A stretch of 64,000 bases of DNA from Tetradesmus obliquus (Eukaryota; Chlorophyta; Chlorophyceae; Sphaeropleales; Scenedesmaceae): the NCBI GenBank assembly GCA_030272155.1, contig CP126192.1, positions 4,002,501 to 4,066,500 of the forward strand. Reading direction: 5' to 3'. Shown here one piece after another: positions 13,647 through 25,500 of the stretch. Under the pieces are notes generated by a model. That model had not been told where the DNA came from and searched no databases. It was given only the letters and a program-made list of their open reading frames with translations. Made by a program: the position numbers and the translations under genes. Each line of letters starts with the position of its first letter. The first letter of the stretch is position 1.

Positions 13647-13895
13647 TCCCTGCCGCCGCTGCTGCTGCTGTCCCTGCCGCTGCTGCTGCTGCTGCTCCCG
13701 TGCAGGCTGCTGCCGCTGCTGTGGCTGCTGCTGCCTTTGTGGCTGCTGCGAGACAGGTGCAGGCGAGCTGGCAGCCACAGGCCGGGTGGGCGTAGCCTTC
13801 GAGGCACTCCCTGCAGCTGCTGCTGTCGCTGCTGCTTTCTTCGCTCCCGCCCCTGCTGCAGCGCCAGCCTTGTCAGAGGGTTCGCCGTGTGGCAT
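12057..13895 (-). CDS. LINE ORF1, Gln-rich gag-like protein
   Basis: A 612-residue open frame occupies the ORF1 position, immediately upstream of and overlapping ORF2 by 55 bases in another frame. The N-terminal third and the C-terminal third carry long Gln tracts (near 13591-13660, 12610-12650 and 12280-12345). Between them lies a non-repetitive domain of about 220 residues (roughly residues 125-345) with alternating hydrophobic pattern, plausibly an RNA-binding fold of the kind found in L1 ORF1 proteins, but I see no CCHC knuckle. Expected role: RNA chaperone and ribonucleoprotein formation with the LINE transcript. The overlap implies that ORF2 is translated by reinitiation or ribosome slippage. 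The frame is intact, unlike ORF2 of the same copy, which suggests a fairly recent insertion. Confidence 0.75.
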
Positions 13896-14171
13896 GATTA
13901 ACTAACCGATGACCTAGAGATAGGCTGAAGAGCATCCAAATGAACGCAGACAGGCGAGCCCCACCGGGAGCGGGAGGCCGCTCCCGGGGCGGGCTGGCAC
14001 ACCCAGACGCCCGCTAATGCAACGGAATGGGTATAACAGCAAGTTTGACGGAGTTTCAGGCGGTACTAAAAGTAAATACGCACATCAGGGAAGTCCGCCT
14101 CGGAAGAGTCGAGAGGCACCCATGGGCAAGCATGAAAGAGCGGGAGGACAGGAAAAAAAACCATGGCACTC

Positions 14172-14240
14172 GGGAGGGCGAAGAAGAAGAAAAGGGGTTA
14201 CACGGTGTGCACAGGCAACTACGTTGCAACGGGAGGGCGA
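14172..14240 (-). mobile_element. Minimal LINE 3'-end insertion with target-site duplication
   Basis: Bases 14182-14230 contain only the terminal sequence of the LINE family (tail plus the CGTTGCAACG palindrome), in minus orientation. They are flanked by a direct 10-base duplication GGGAGGGCGA (14172-14181 and 14231-14240). It is an extreme 5' truncation. It defines the 3' terminus of the family and lies about 40 bases from the upstream element of the permuted tRNA-Ser. Confidence 0.8.
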
Positions 14241-14276
14241 GAGAGGTCTGTTACAGGGAGGGCGAGAGAGGCTTTG

Positions 14277-14306
14277 AAAAATAACACTTTTGCGTTCATA
14301 TACAGG
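14277..14306 (+). promoter_or_regulatory. tRNA upstream element (permuted tRNA-Ser)
   Basis: Contains AATAACACTTTTGCG followed by CATATA. Nearly the same string occurs upstream of both tRNA-Tyr genes and, on the minus strand, upstream of tRNA-Lys. The A/T box sits about 30 bases before the likely start of the tRNA precursor. It probably acts as an external Pol III TATA-type promoter. Confidence 0.7.
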
Positions 14307-14342
14307 TAACAAACTATTGGCTGCATCGAGCACCGGCACGCT

Positions 14343-14484
14343 ATCAATTGGGAGTTCCCGCGCAGGTTCAAATCCTGCTCACCGCGTGTGATTCTACCGT
14401 GTGAGTACATTGAATCTGGCTGCTGATGCAGCCTGTACGCCTATATGGCGGTGATGGCCGAGCGGTTAAGGCGATTGACTAGAA
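14343..14484 (+). tRNA. Circularly permuted tRNA-Ser (AGA): 3' half precedes 5' half
   Basis: The 3' half is 14343-14386 and the 5' half is 14448-14484, separated by 61 bases. When the halves are joined in the anticodon loop, every stem closes. The acceptor GCGGTGA (14448-14454) pairs with TCACCGC (14379-14385), with G73 at 14386. The anticodon stem ATTGA (14474-14478) pairs with TCAAT (14344-14348). The T stem is GCAGG/CCTGC, and the class II variable arm GGG-AGTT-CCC is 14350-14359. The anticodon AGA is 14481-14483. The leader GCACCGG (14330-14336) pairs with the trailer CTGGTGC (14487-14493), giving a helix next to the anticodon stem as expected for splicing-endonuclease recognition. A T4 Pol III terminator lies at 14495-14498. 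The internal promoter boxes are in reversed order (B box 14365-14375, A box from 14455). Known permuted tRNAs (Cyanidioschyzon, prasinophytes, nucleomorphs) mature through a circular intermediate. Confidence 0.93.
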
Positions 14485-14494
14485 ACCTGGTGCA

Positions 14495-14498
14495 TTTT
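14495..14498 (+). terminator. Pol III terminator of permuted tRNA-Ser
   Basis: A run of four T directly after the trailer helix, at the position expected for Pol III termination. Confidence 0.6.
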
Positions 14499-14499
14499 G

Positions 14500-15549
14500 G
14501 CTGTTGCGCTTGTCATCTTGCTTCAGCTGCCTGTTCATGCCCCCATCGTTTGCTTTGCTGTAAACCTGTCGAATGCATTTGCTGTGGGCTGTTTCTACAT
14601 GGAATTGAGCTGTCAATGAAGAATTGCAGGGTCGCCAAACAGGTCCATTCTTTTGCCACCACCCAAGCCCTCCTGTTTCTGTTCCACCTCCACCTTTCCC
14701 ATCCTCTGGCCTGTATTCAAGAGTCATAACGTGGCCTGTGCCGTGGCCTAACTACGCCAACGTCACTGATAGTTTAAGAGTTACCCAGCTGCACCATGCA
14801 AACCATATACTCTTCGTGTCATCACGCCTGTTCACCACAGTCGAACAGCAGCAGCACACACTTGATGTGATGCTGGTGGCACAATCTCACCCAAAAACAC
14901 CTAGCCTAGCACCACAGCCCCCGCGACGGTCCAAGAGGAAACTGTGTTTTCAACGGCAGTCACACGTGTGTTAGCATCAACCAAATGCGACTTGCTCAAC
15001 ACTGCCATGCACAACTCGGCGTCATGCATCAAAACTGGCTGCAACGACACGTCAACGAGAACAATCCATTGTGTCCTGCTTTGCGAGCTGCAGCATGTTT
15101 TCCTCCCAAAAGCATACACAGCAATTTTACAACAAAGGGAACAGCCAATGCAGTATGTGCCCTGGCCATTTACAACTTCTGTCTGGCAGTACAAGCAGCA
15201 ACACCACAGTGTTTCTTCAGGCCAGCTGCCCAAGCGCTGTGCATCCTCAGAACAGAGACCTGTGCGCACACCCAGCTGCGCGTAGTACAAGAATATGCCA
15301 ACATCACTGCAGTTGTGCCCCAGGCGTTTCGCAACAGCACACATCTGTGTCAGTCGCACTCGCTGATTCAATCACGCCATCCGCACCACCCGGGCACTGC
15401 TCAGCAGTAGCCCCATCCAGCGTGCATCCTGCTGCTGATCCCCTCACACCCTTCACACCTGTGCCAGCCTGCTGCCGCCTGCAGCCTCTGCCGACCAATC
15501 CTCACCAGCAACCCTGTCAACGAACCCAAAACACCGCTGCAGCAGCTGC
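14500..15549. other. Intergenic between tRNA-Ser and FtsH
   Basis: I see no gene here. It presumably contains the 3' UTR of the FtsH gene. The open frames on both strands have no domain similarity I can recognise. Confidence 0.5.
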
Positions 15550-18500
15550 TTACACCGCCTGGTAAGGGATGCTCACGCCCGGCGCGTCGCCCTTGAGGTA
15601 CTGCGAGGCCTGGCTCTCCAGGATGATCTGCTGGAACTCATCACCATCAATGTTCTCCTTCTCCATGAGCACGGCAGCGGTCTTGTGCAGGATGTCGATG
15701 TTGCTCTGCACCAGGTCCTTGGCGCGCCTGCACGAGCAGCGACAGCAAGAGGTGAGATCAGGGGCAAAAGAAGCTGCCAGCAGAGGTGCACGGGGACATC
15801 ACGCGTACTACATTGAGCACTGTTACGCCTCAATGCAATAGCAACCAGTGGCTGAACTTCCAACCAACACATGTGAATCAACTTAGTCATGTCACGCCAG
15901 CAATCAAGCGCGCTCCACCAGGTCATTCACCTCCGCATCCAACCACATGCCAAATCCCAACATCACACACCACACCATAAGTGATTTTGATTTCGCGTGC
16001 CGCACCTGTATGCGCGCTCCACCAGGTCCTTGACCTCAGCGTCCACCTCGTCAGCAGTCTTCATTGAGAAGTCGGACGGCTGAGCCATGCTGCCGCCCAG
16101 GAAGGTGTTGCCACCGCCGCTGCTCCACGCGATCTGCAGGGCCAAAGGAAACATGGATGTCACGCGACAGGTGAAAGCTTTCCATTTACTTCATTATCTT
16201 CGACGCATGCACGCGGGATACTTCACCCAAGCGTGTAGTAATCGTTTCGTCCGCGTAGGATACAGTCTTTCAGCGCCAGCGCCAGCTTCAGTCCTGCTTA
16301 CATGTTGTGAAATGCAAACTCACCCTTTGCAACAGGAACAAGAATAAGTCGGTCGCATAATTGCGGAGAGGGAGGTGCATGTTGATATGAACCATGCTGT
16401 AATGCATAACTACACTGCAGGCATACACCACTGCTGCTGCCCCACGGGAAGCTGCTCTGCACCCTTCACAGGCCTACACTCTCGATACACCAGCAATGCT
16501 TGAAGGTGAGCAGCTTTGCTTTTTTCATGCTAGACTGTCCATCTTCACACATGATGATCAGCGCTGCGCACCTGGCCCAGCTTCTTGCTGAAGCCCAGCT
16601 GCGTGACCATGAGGCGCGCCGTGCGCGTGACCTGCTGGAAGTCGCCGGATGCGCCCGTGGTGATGTCATCCTCGCCAAAGATGAGCTCCTCAGCCACACG
16701 CCCGCCCAGCGCCACAGCCATCTGCGGCAGCAGCAGCAGCAGCAGCATGGGGTGAGAGGCCAGGAGTACCAAGCACAGGGAAGCAGCTGCAAAAGCCTCA
16801 CCCGCTCACTACGGCTGACCCATACACATCCTGCAGGTGATAACGCATCAGCAACTGCCTCAGCAACCCACTGCTGCAACCAGCCAGGGAGTCTCAGCAG
16901 CAAGACTTCTGCATTTTCTGCATCTCTGCCCCACACCCACACGCACCTGGTTCTCGAAGTAGGTCCTGCTGTACAGCCCACTCTCCAGGCGCTCCTCGCT
17001 GGGCGCGAAGAAGGTCAGGCCGCCCGCAGCGCCGCGTGGCACGATGCTGATCTTGGTCACGGGGTCGTACTCTGGCATGAGCGCGCCCACCAGCGCGTGG
17101 CCGGCCTCGTGGTAGGCCACCAGCTTGCGCTTCTTGTCAGACATGACCGCGCCCTTCTTCTCGGGGCCTGCGGGGAAATCATCGTCATGAGGTTGTCAGT
17201 TTTGTATTAGATATGTATTAGATTTGATAGTACAGCTTGCGCTTCTTGTCAGACATCACTGCGCCCTTCATCTAGGGGCCTGGCAGTGAAGCAGGCAGAA
17301 CAGCATTGACACTGATAGTTTGATAGCAGGTGGAGAAGAAGAACGAGAGGCGGACGCACAGCACCTAACATGCTTGCGTGCGGCAATGTCACCAGTCACT
17401 TGATGTGATACATAGCTTCCATCGCTGTTGTAAGCAGCATGTCCCCCGGCCCACCTGCGATGATGCGCTCCAAGGCGTCAGCAATCTCCTCCTTGCTGAT
17501 CTCCTTCAGGCTGCGGCGTGCTGCCAGGATGGCCGCCTCGTTCATCAGGTTCTGCAGGTCGGCTCCTGTGAAGCCAGGGGTCCTGCAGGCACACATCAGC
17601 AGCAGCGACACGACAGGCATGGCAGATGTCAGGATGCCATCAGCACAGCAGCTGGAACACTACACGTCAATGGTTGCTGCTGCTGCCGCTGCTGCTGCTG
17701 CTGCCGCCAAACAAGCAGATAACAAGGCACACGCAAACACGCCGCACCTGCGCGCGATCTTCTCCAGGTCCACGTCCTTGCCCAGCGCCTTGCCGCGGCC
17801 GTGCACCTTCAGAATGGCCACGCGGCCCTGCACGTCGGGGCGGTCCACGGTCACCTGCCTGTCAAAGCGCCCGGGGCGCAGCAGCGCCTGGTCCAGCACG
17901 TCAGGCCTGTTGGTGGCAGCCAGCACAATCACGCCTGCAGGAACCAACAGCAACACAATGAGGATGGTTCAAGTGGGTGGACGATTGACGGCGCTCAAGT
18001 GCGAATGACAATGCGAATGACAGTGAGTCTGTGAAGCAGAGCTTGCAGACCAAACTGTGGGGCTGACAGCTATGCCAATGGCGGCGACTGCCCAGCAGCA
18101 GCAGCAGCAGCAGCGCACCTGTGTTGCCCTCGAAGCCATCCATCTCCGTGAGCAGCTGGTTGATGGTCTGCTCGCGCTCGTCGTTACCGCCACCCATGCC
18201 AGCGCCACGCTGCCTGCCCACGGCATCAATCTCATCGATAAAGATGATGCAAGGAGCCTTGGCCTTGGCCTGCAATTGGATTCAAACGAGGCCAGCAGCA
18301 GTCTGCGTGAGCACGAGAAGTAATGACACAAGTGCTGTGCAGGGGGGCATACAACTGCTGCGCCAAACGGGGCTTGAGGAAGAAGTTGCTGATGCTGCTG
18401 CTGCCAATACTTGCAAAGGCGCTGCTGCTAATCGGGTGTGCACCCCCAAAACCCCTACAGCCCCACAAGCCACACCACCCCAGCCCATCATTCACCAGAG

Positions 18501-21454
18501 CAGCATAGCGCCCCCGCACCTTCTCGAACAGGTCGCGCACGCGGCTGGCTCCCACGCCCACGAACAGCTCCACAAACTCGGAGGCGGCGCAGCTGAAGAA
18601 GGGCGTGCCGGCCTCGCCAGCCACAGCCTTGGCCAGCAGCGTCTTACCTGCAGGCATATGAACATGAGGCAGAGCAGCAGGCAGCAGTGCTCAGTGGGTG
18701 AGGGCGTGCAAGGTGGGCTTGCTGCGAACATGTGTGCAACTACCTTGAAGCCGAAGTGCCCTCATCGGCTGGCTGGCTACCTTCCTCAGCCGATGCAGTC
18801 TGGAGCATGACGTAAGGACTTTCCTGCCACAGCAAGCTGACAGTAAGACAACCGCAACATCACTATCACAGCTGTGGAACGGCCAGCGCAATGCTGAAAG
18901 TGTCATGCAAAAGTTCACGCACCTGTTCCGGGTGGGCCCACCAGCAGGCATCCCTTGGGAATCTTGGCGCCCAGCGCTGTGTACTTGTCGGGGTTCTTCA
19001 GGAAGTCCACAACCTCCTGCAGCTCCAGCTTGGCGCCATCGCAGCCCTACACAACACCACAGGTCACAAAGACACCGTAAGATACAACATTGCGCCGGGC
19101 ACAACCTAATCAATGGACCTCAACATGGTTTTGACGCTGCTGTGCGGTGCCCTAGGCGGAGTTTATACAAATCCATCAAAACACATCCAAACCAAGTAGC
19201 TGAAACTAAAGCAGAGCATGCGCAGCCCACTCACCGCCACGTCAGCAAAGGTGACGCCAGTCTCAGGCACCTCCTGGAACTTGCTCTTGGAGCGGCCAAA
19301 CTCCATGGGCCCGCCCATGCCGCCCATGGGGCCGCCCGCGCCGCCGCCGCCGCCCTGTGCGCGCCTGAACAGGAAGAAGAGGCCGCCAAAGGCGATGAGC
19401 GGGAACAGGATGTTGCCCAGCAGCGCCACGTAGTTGCCTGCAAGAAGGGGAGGAAGGAGAAAAGGGTACAGAAGGCAGGATGTCAGACCATTTTACCACA
19501 GAAACAGACACTGAAGAACGGATGACCATGCAAGAGGATGGCCATTACGGGTGGTGCACGACAATCTGCTGCTGGCGACAGCAGAGCGGTTGTCAGCAGG
19601 CAAATGCACCTGGGTGCAATGCACGCAACATTAAAGAGCTGAGCCAAACGCGCAGATATCAGCAGGTGGTCGGCGCCTCACCCTGCTGGTCTCCCTCGGA
19701 CACGGAGATGTCCACGCCGTTGCGTGCCAGGATGTCGACCAGGTCGGGGTCGTTGGGCAGCACCACGGTGGCGCGGCGGCCGTCAATGGCGGTCAGCTGC
19801 AGCATGGTGCCGTCCTTGCTGAAGCGCACACGCTCCACCTTGCCTGCGGGCAATCAGGAGGCAGGCACACGTCATAAAAGTTTAGTAATAACAACAGGCG
19901 AAGGGCAGTCATGCTGAAGCGCACGCGCCCCACCTTGCGGGAAGTGGAGAAAATTCAACCAGCAAACAAACGAATTCAAACCAGCGCATGCAATTTCAAA
20001 GGCAAGGCAAAGCAAAGGCCGGTCATCTGAAGGCAATGCTCGCGTTCCATTCTGCCCACACACATGGTGGCAGGCACCAGCCATGTTCAGTGTCTGTTGA
20101 AAGGCAGGGCGCACGCCATGCGTATGTTAATGCAAGGCAAGTGCTCCACCACCACCAGAGGTGCCAACTTCATCACCACATGATTGTCAGCATGCGGCGA
20201 GCTCGCACCTTGCTCCACTGCGCTGACAAACTCGCTGTAGCGCCACTGGGTGCCCTCAGGCAGGGCGTTCTCGTCACGCACAGCCGGGGCGTTGGTGGTC
20301 TCGCCCTGCGCAGAACGATTCCAAAGCACACTGGTTGGGGATACGGAACAAGAAGCACTGTACGCCAGCCATCGTGTGTAGCAGAAATAAACTAGCACGC
20401 AAGCCTTCATGCGAAGTGAACATATATGTAAATGACTGCCCTGCGGGCTGTGCAGGTTGCATGGCTGCAGGTGCGCATGGAAACTGTATGGCTGCAGGTG
20501 CGCATGGAAAAAGGCGCAACAGCAGCAGCAGATCATAACAACACACGTAGCCTGACAACCGCACTTTTGGCAACGCTTGTGAAACCCATGATTACCTGGA
20601 AGGTGAAGCTGCTGGCTGCCTGGTTCTGCTCTGCCACGATGGTGTTGCTGGTGTTTGGGGCAGGTGCAAAGTCCGCTGCTGCTGCTGGGTTCACTGCAGA
20701 CAGAGAGGCAACCAGACCAGCCAGCGCTGCCACAGGCAGCTTCTGCACCAGCTCCGTTGCCATCTGTTTGCTCTGCAAGACAATAGGCAGACAGTCGAAA
20801 CAGCGGTGAGAAAGGATACATGCATAATGGCCCTTGCACACATGATCCACCAGTGGGTTGCTGCTGCAGCGCAATGCATGAAACTGAACCTGGCTGTGTG
20901 CATGCATTTGCCAGGCTAAGGACTAGTGCAGCCTGCACTATCTGTCACACATGTGGCTGGTAGTCCAGGTGTGCTGCGGGCGACAGCAATGCGCTGGCGT
21001 GGTTGCTGCAGTGCTGCTCCAGGACGTGACCACACAGCCCTGTTGCTGGCGTTGCATAACGCAGCCTGCTGTGTTCTTTGACAAAACAGCCACAGAAATA
21101 GCTGATCACACATTTTGAAGCATATTTATCCAGCTGCTGAGGCCGGCAACAAGCTGTAGACTCGTGCGTGCGTGTGTGGCCCGCTCGCGTGTCCGAAGAT
21201 CGCCAACGAGCCCTGCCGCTGCCACACACTACACGCTGTTTATATTCCTTAAAATGCATAAGAAAGCTGCAGTCTGGCTGAACGTGAGAACAGCTAGCTG
21301 AGCAGCGGGTACCCACGAGCTGCTGTGCACTGCACTTGGCCATGCTGCGCCTCTGGATCTTGGGCAGGCCAAAGGCAGCCCTCAGGCGAGATGCATTCTC
21401 AGCAGCCTTTGCGTTCGCAACCCCCCGGCCGGAAGAGAGGCGAGTGGCCTGCAT
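15550..21454 (-). CDS. FTSH1: Thylakoid ATP-dependent zinc metalloprotease FtsH, type A (FtsH1/5-like)
   Basis: Fourteen exons join in phase to about 723 residues: 21454-21317, 20772-20596, 20305-20209, 19843-19682, 19437-19235, 19046-18923, 18647-18520, 18269-18119, 17934-17748, 17582-17455, 17167-16947, 16721-16572, 16133-16006 and 15727-15550. The N-terminus is a basic plastid transit peptide followed by a hydrophobic Ala-rich thylakoid signal. Next come a lumenal domain and one membrane helix ([16 protein letters not shown]). The AAA+ module has Walker A GPPGTGKT (split by an intron), Walker B IIFIDEID, the pore motif FVG and the arginine-finger region RPGRFDR. The zinc site is HEAGH, with the third ligand expected near EELIFGEDD. 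In thylakoids such hexamers degrade photodamaged D1 in photosystem II repair. Sequence around [18 protein letters not shown] favours type A over type B. Three introns contain degraded copies of nearby exon edges. Confidence 0.95.
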
Positions 21455-22565
21455 GGCTGTAAGCTAAGGTGTGGTGGTCTCTGCTGAGTCGATCAGGCAC
21501 GCACAGTGAAACGTATACGCAAGTGAGAAACAGCAGACCCAACACGTTAGCCGCTAACCAAGGCACCACAGACCATATAACGACCTCACTCCGCTTTCCA
21601 CATCGGGCACAGTGTTTAGAGGTGGGTTTTGCGCTCGAGAACCTGCCACTTGTTGCCTTTGTATCACCGGGAAAACAGTTTCTAAGGTTAGTTAAAAAGT
21701 TTCACCAGCCGGTTTGGTGGCTCTGTGCTGACAACCACCGTTCGGTTGTGTGGGCTACAGAACGCTCCAGTCCTTCCCCACTTGGGCATCCGACGGGTGC
21801 CACACACACTCACACCAAACCTGGATGCGTAACAGCATGGTCGGTGATACGACGTTTGCAGATGTGGGTGATGCTGATGTATAACCCTCCCTCGCTACCG
21901 TAGTTTAGAAGCTGAGCAGCAAAGGTATGAGACTCCCCACCTGCATTGAATCAGAGCAGCTGTACTTCCACGCTACATCAGCTGTGAAACTGGACTGATG
22001 TTTGAAAAACGCCTGAACGGCTGCACAGCTCAGCAGTGCTGTGAAGTACACACAGCAGGCACGGTGCCTGCCGTGCATGTAAACAACATGTACAGTGCTA
22101 CTGCGCCAAGCGTTCAATGAGCTAAGCTGCAATATGCTTGAAAATTAATTGGTATCGATCTCAACGTAGCAGAAGCTACAACTGGCATCGTATCCTCATG
22201 CAAATTCGGCGTGCTTGGTGATGTCCAAGGTGTACAGGCCTGCACAAAGCGATTCGCGTCGGGCGGACTGAGTGATGCAATGTTTGCGTACATTTTCCAC
22301 CACTGCTACTTTTCACGGCGTTTGATGGTCACTCCTGGGCATACGGATCCTGTGTCCGCGTAATTTGTCACAAACGTTTTTGAAATCACAATGCCTTCGG
22401 CAAGTTTGACAGTCATTATTCTTCTGTTACCACATCAGGAGCTGATCCATCAGATAAGATTGGGTTTAGTCCTGTGTTGGTCTAATTGTTGCGGTGCCGT
22501 TGTACATCACCAACACGGTCACCTTCTCGCAGGCAGGCAAGCAAGCAGCAGCAGTTCTTAAAGCT
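21455..22565. promoter_or_regulatory. Divergent intergenic region between FtsH and TIPIN genes
   Basis: The two genes are transcribed away from each other across about 1.1 kb, so both promoters must lie here. It is less CAG-rich than the genes. I did not identify a convincing TATA box or named element. Confidence 0.5.
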
Positions 22566-25500
22566 ATGGATACATGGGACGACTATGACGATGGAGGGTG
22601 AGCTTTGAGCAGCCTTGATGCTTGGCTGCTTCACAGCAGCAGCTGCTTGCTGTACCACGCCTGACTTCTACACTGCTGCTGCTCAACGCAACAGTGGAGC
22701 TGCACCCATGGGAGCAGAAGCGCAGCAAGGAGAGGAGATGCCCGACTTGCAGAAACCGAAGCCAAAGGCGAGGCGTGCTCCCGCAAAGAAGCGGCCCAAG
22801 CTGACGATAGAGGATCTAGAGGTATGCAGTGCATGCCCACAGCAGCAGGCATCATGTAGCATAGCATGCAGGACAGCATCATCTCTGACATGTTCTGCAC
22901 TTGTCTATGATAGTATATGCTTTAACCAATGCCTGCACCCAACTGCGCCATGATGTTTTGCCTATGTACAGCAGATTGCTTGGACAAGCCTGCATGCTAC
23001 ACCAAACACACACGTCACTTCAAAACCTTCAGCTGTTATTATGCCGTGTTTCTTTCACGCCGTATCCCTTGCTGCTGCAGAAGCCCAGTGGCCTGCAGGA
23101 CGTGTATGAAAACTTCCCAAAGTGGTTTGCAGAGGGTTACAGGGGCAAGGGCCACGAGGTGAGCAGCAGCACTGGCTGGAGCATTGCTAGTGGATTGGGT
23201 TGTCCCTTCAATGAAAAGTTACAAAAATAGCAGCGCTGCTGGCAGCTGCAGCAATGCAGGGACCACCAAGAAGGGGCGACCGTGCACCTGTGTGCCAGAC
23301 ATGAACTGCATCTGCATGGTAGGAACAACCATGTTGTTCCTACCATGCAGATGCAGCTTAGGCAGTGCCGTGCTCCTGCAGACGAGTTACAGGCCAAGCG
23401 CACCCGCGCCACATATGCCGCACATTTGCGACCCGCGCCGCACGCGATGATGATGCCGCTATTCGCTGCCATGTGCGGCCTGCTGTTGCCTGCCAGGTGC
23501 GTGACCTGCGCCGCCTGCTGGAGCTGTACCAGCGCTGGCAGCCGCGCGTGTTCAACCACTGCAGCTACAACCAGTTTGAGCAGACGTTGGAGAAGATGTC
23601 CGGCACACACGCACTCAAGGTGCGGCAGCAGCAACGGGAGCAGCAGCGAGGACAGCAGTAGCAGCAGCAGTTGAGTCACGCAGCGACTCCAGCTGTATCT
23701 GTTGGTGTTGACTGTACAGTGCTGCAATGCCATGATGTGCTGTGGCAATGCTGTGTGTGCCCCGCCATTGCTGGCAGCAGGCATGCTGCCTTTGGCTGCC
23801 GACGGCGCTGCCATGTGCACAGCAGTGCGCCGTGAATGCAACAAGCTGCTGTGCGCATGTGGCCGAGATAACAAGCTGAGTAGTGAAGCATTCCATGTGT
23901 CAACCTGCTTGCTGTTTGTTGTGGGCGTGCTCTGTTTGCAGCAATGCCTCAACAAGATGCGCGACAAGATGCGCGACCAGGTGGACCCTCCCAGGGAGCA
24001 GCAGCCACTTGATTACGAGCAGCAGGACCAGCAGCAGCAGGAGCAGCAAGAACAGCAGGAGCATGACAACCAGCAGCAAGACCGCCAGCAAGGTGCGCAG
24101 CAGAACCAGCAAGAGAGGCCTGGCAGTGCAGTACAGGGACACATTTGTTTAACATCATTTTTAATCGCATGCAGCTGCCGCAGGGCCAGGCGCAGCCACA
24201 CATGTGTTGCCTGGTCGGCTTGCTGGTGCTCCAGTGGCATGTGTACGAGCTAACGCCTTGGGCTGTCGCTGCTGGTTTTGCGCTGACGTATTTGGCATTG
24301 CAGGAGATGGCGGCTTTGGTGGCTTTGACGACATTGATGATGACGAGCTGCTGGCGATGCAGGCAGAAGCAGCGATGGTGGGTAGCCTGTGCAGCAGCTG
24401 TGCACATGCAGCCCGCTCAAAGTTGAGGGGTGACATAGCACTGACAGGGGTGCAATGGCAGCTTGCACCCCAAGCCTTGCTTGCTTGCTTGCTTTTCAAG
24501 GAGCACCTGCAGACTTTGCGCCGCCAGCAAAGGTGGCAGTTGCCAGCAGGGCGCTGCCAGCAGAGCTGTTGCAAGCAGAGCATAAGAGCTTCAGAGCCAG
24601 GGGTGCATGAGCACCAACGGTGACGCGGCCAGGCTGGGCAGTGCATGTGTGCAGCTAGGCCAACATGCACAAACAACCTCGCCAGTCAACCTCTAGGCTC
24701 AGCCAGCTCCTTAAATAATGATACTGCCACAAGGCTGCTGACGTGGAGGCTGACGACTGATCTTTTCTCCCGTGATGCCTGTTGTGTTGCTGCCGCAGGA
24801 CGCTGCTGAGGAAGCAATGCCGGAGGCATTTGATGAGGCCTTTGATGAGCACGTGCCAGCAGCAGAAGTAGCAGCGCCTGCTGTCACAGCGCGCACAAGC
24901 AACACTGGCGTGGGCAGCAACATGCACACAACCACAGCCAAGCGCGGCATGCGGGGTGGGTGGCAGCGCTGCGTTGCTCTGCAGCCAGCACTTGCAGTTC
25001 CTGCAGTGATTGTCTTGCACAGAAGGCAGCTGCATCATTGTGCTGCTCAACTTGTGTGCACGTGGCTATGCGCATCACATGATGTGCCAGATTTTATGCT
25101 TGCAAGCTGCTACCTGCTTACTGGCGATCATCAACGCCACATTCAAACCAGGCGCAGCTTGATCGCATGTTTGCAGCAATCCTTTCATTTTCTGCCAAAC
25201 AGATGAGGCACTGCCACTGCTCACACTCTGCGTGACATTGACCGGGCCCGCCATCATTTTGTGGATGTGATGGCTGGCCTGCAGATTGGTCTGATGACGA
25301 TGATGACAGCGATGGCGAGCTGGGCTTTAGCAGGCAGCCGCCAGCACGCAGGCAGCAGCAGCAGCAGCGGGCGACAGCAAGCCAAGCTACTGGCAGCAGC
25401 GGCGGCGGCGCAGCAGCAGCAGGAGCTGCAGGCACGGCCGCTGCAGCAGATGCGTTAAGCGATGATGACGATGATGCTAGACTGCAGGCGCTGCCGCAGA

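Larger units (their letters stand above)
6511..14171 (-). mobile_element. Near full-length L1-like LINE, copy 1
   Basis: In element sense (minus strand) the order is a 5' UTR (about 14170-13896), ORF1 (13895-12057), ORF2 (12111 down to about 7710, frameshifted), a 3' UTR of about 1.2 kb and a short CTT-rich tail ending at about 6511. The terminal 50 bases contain two short palindromes (CGTTGCAACG and TGTGCACA) and are shared by every copy in the window. The tail is CCCC followed by CTT/CTTT units rather than plain poly(A). The element has endonuclease and reverse transcriptase but no visible RNase H. This fits the L1 group, including the Zepp-like elements known from green algae. The exact 5' end and target duplication of this copy were not found. 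Confidence 0.85.

Noticed and set aside
12240-13905. Plus-strand Leu-, Cys- and Ala-rich frames opposite LINE ORF1
   Set aside because: Shadow frames of the CTG complement of Gln tracts. The minus strand carries the intact ORF1.
14343-14484. Interpretation as two unrelated tRNA pseudogene halves, or a tRNA-Ser with a long intron
   Set aside because: The two halves complement each other exactly in both acceptor and anticodon stems, and leader and trailer pair as well. No 3' half exists downstream of the 5' half.
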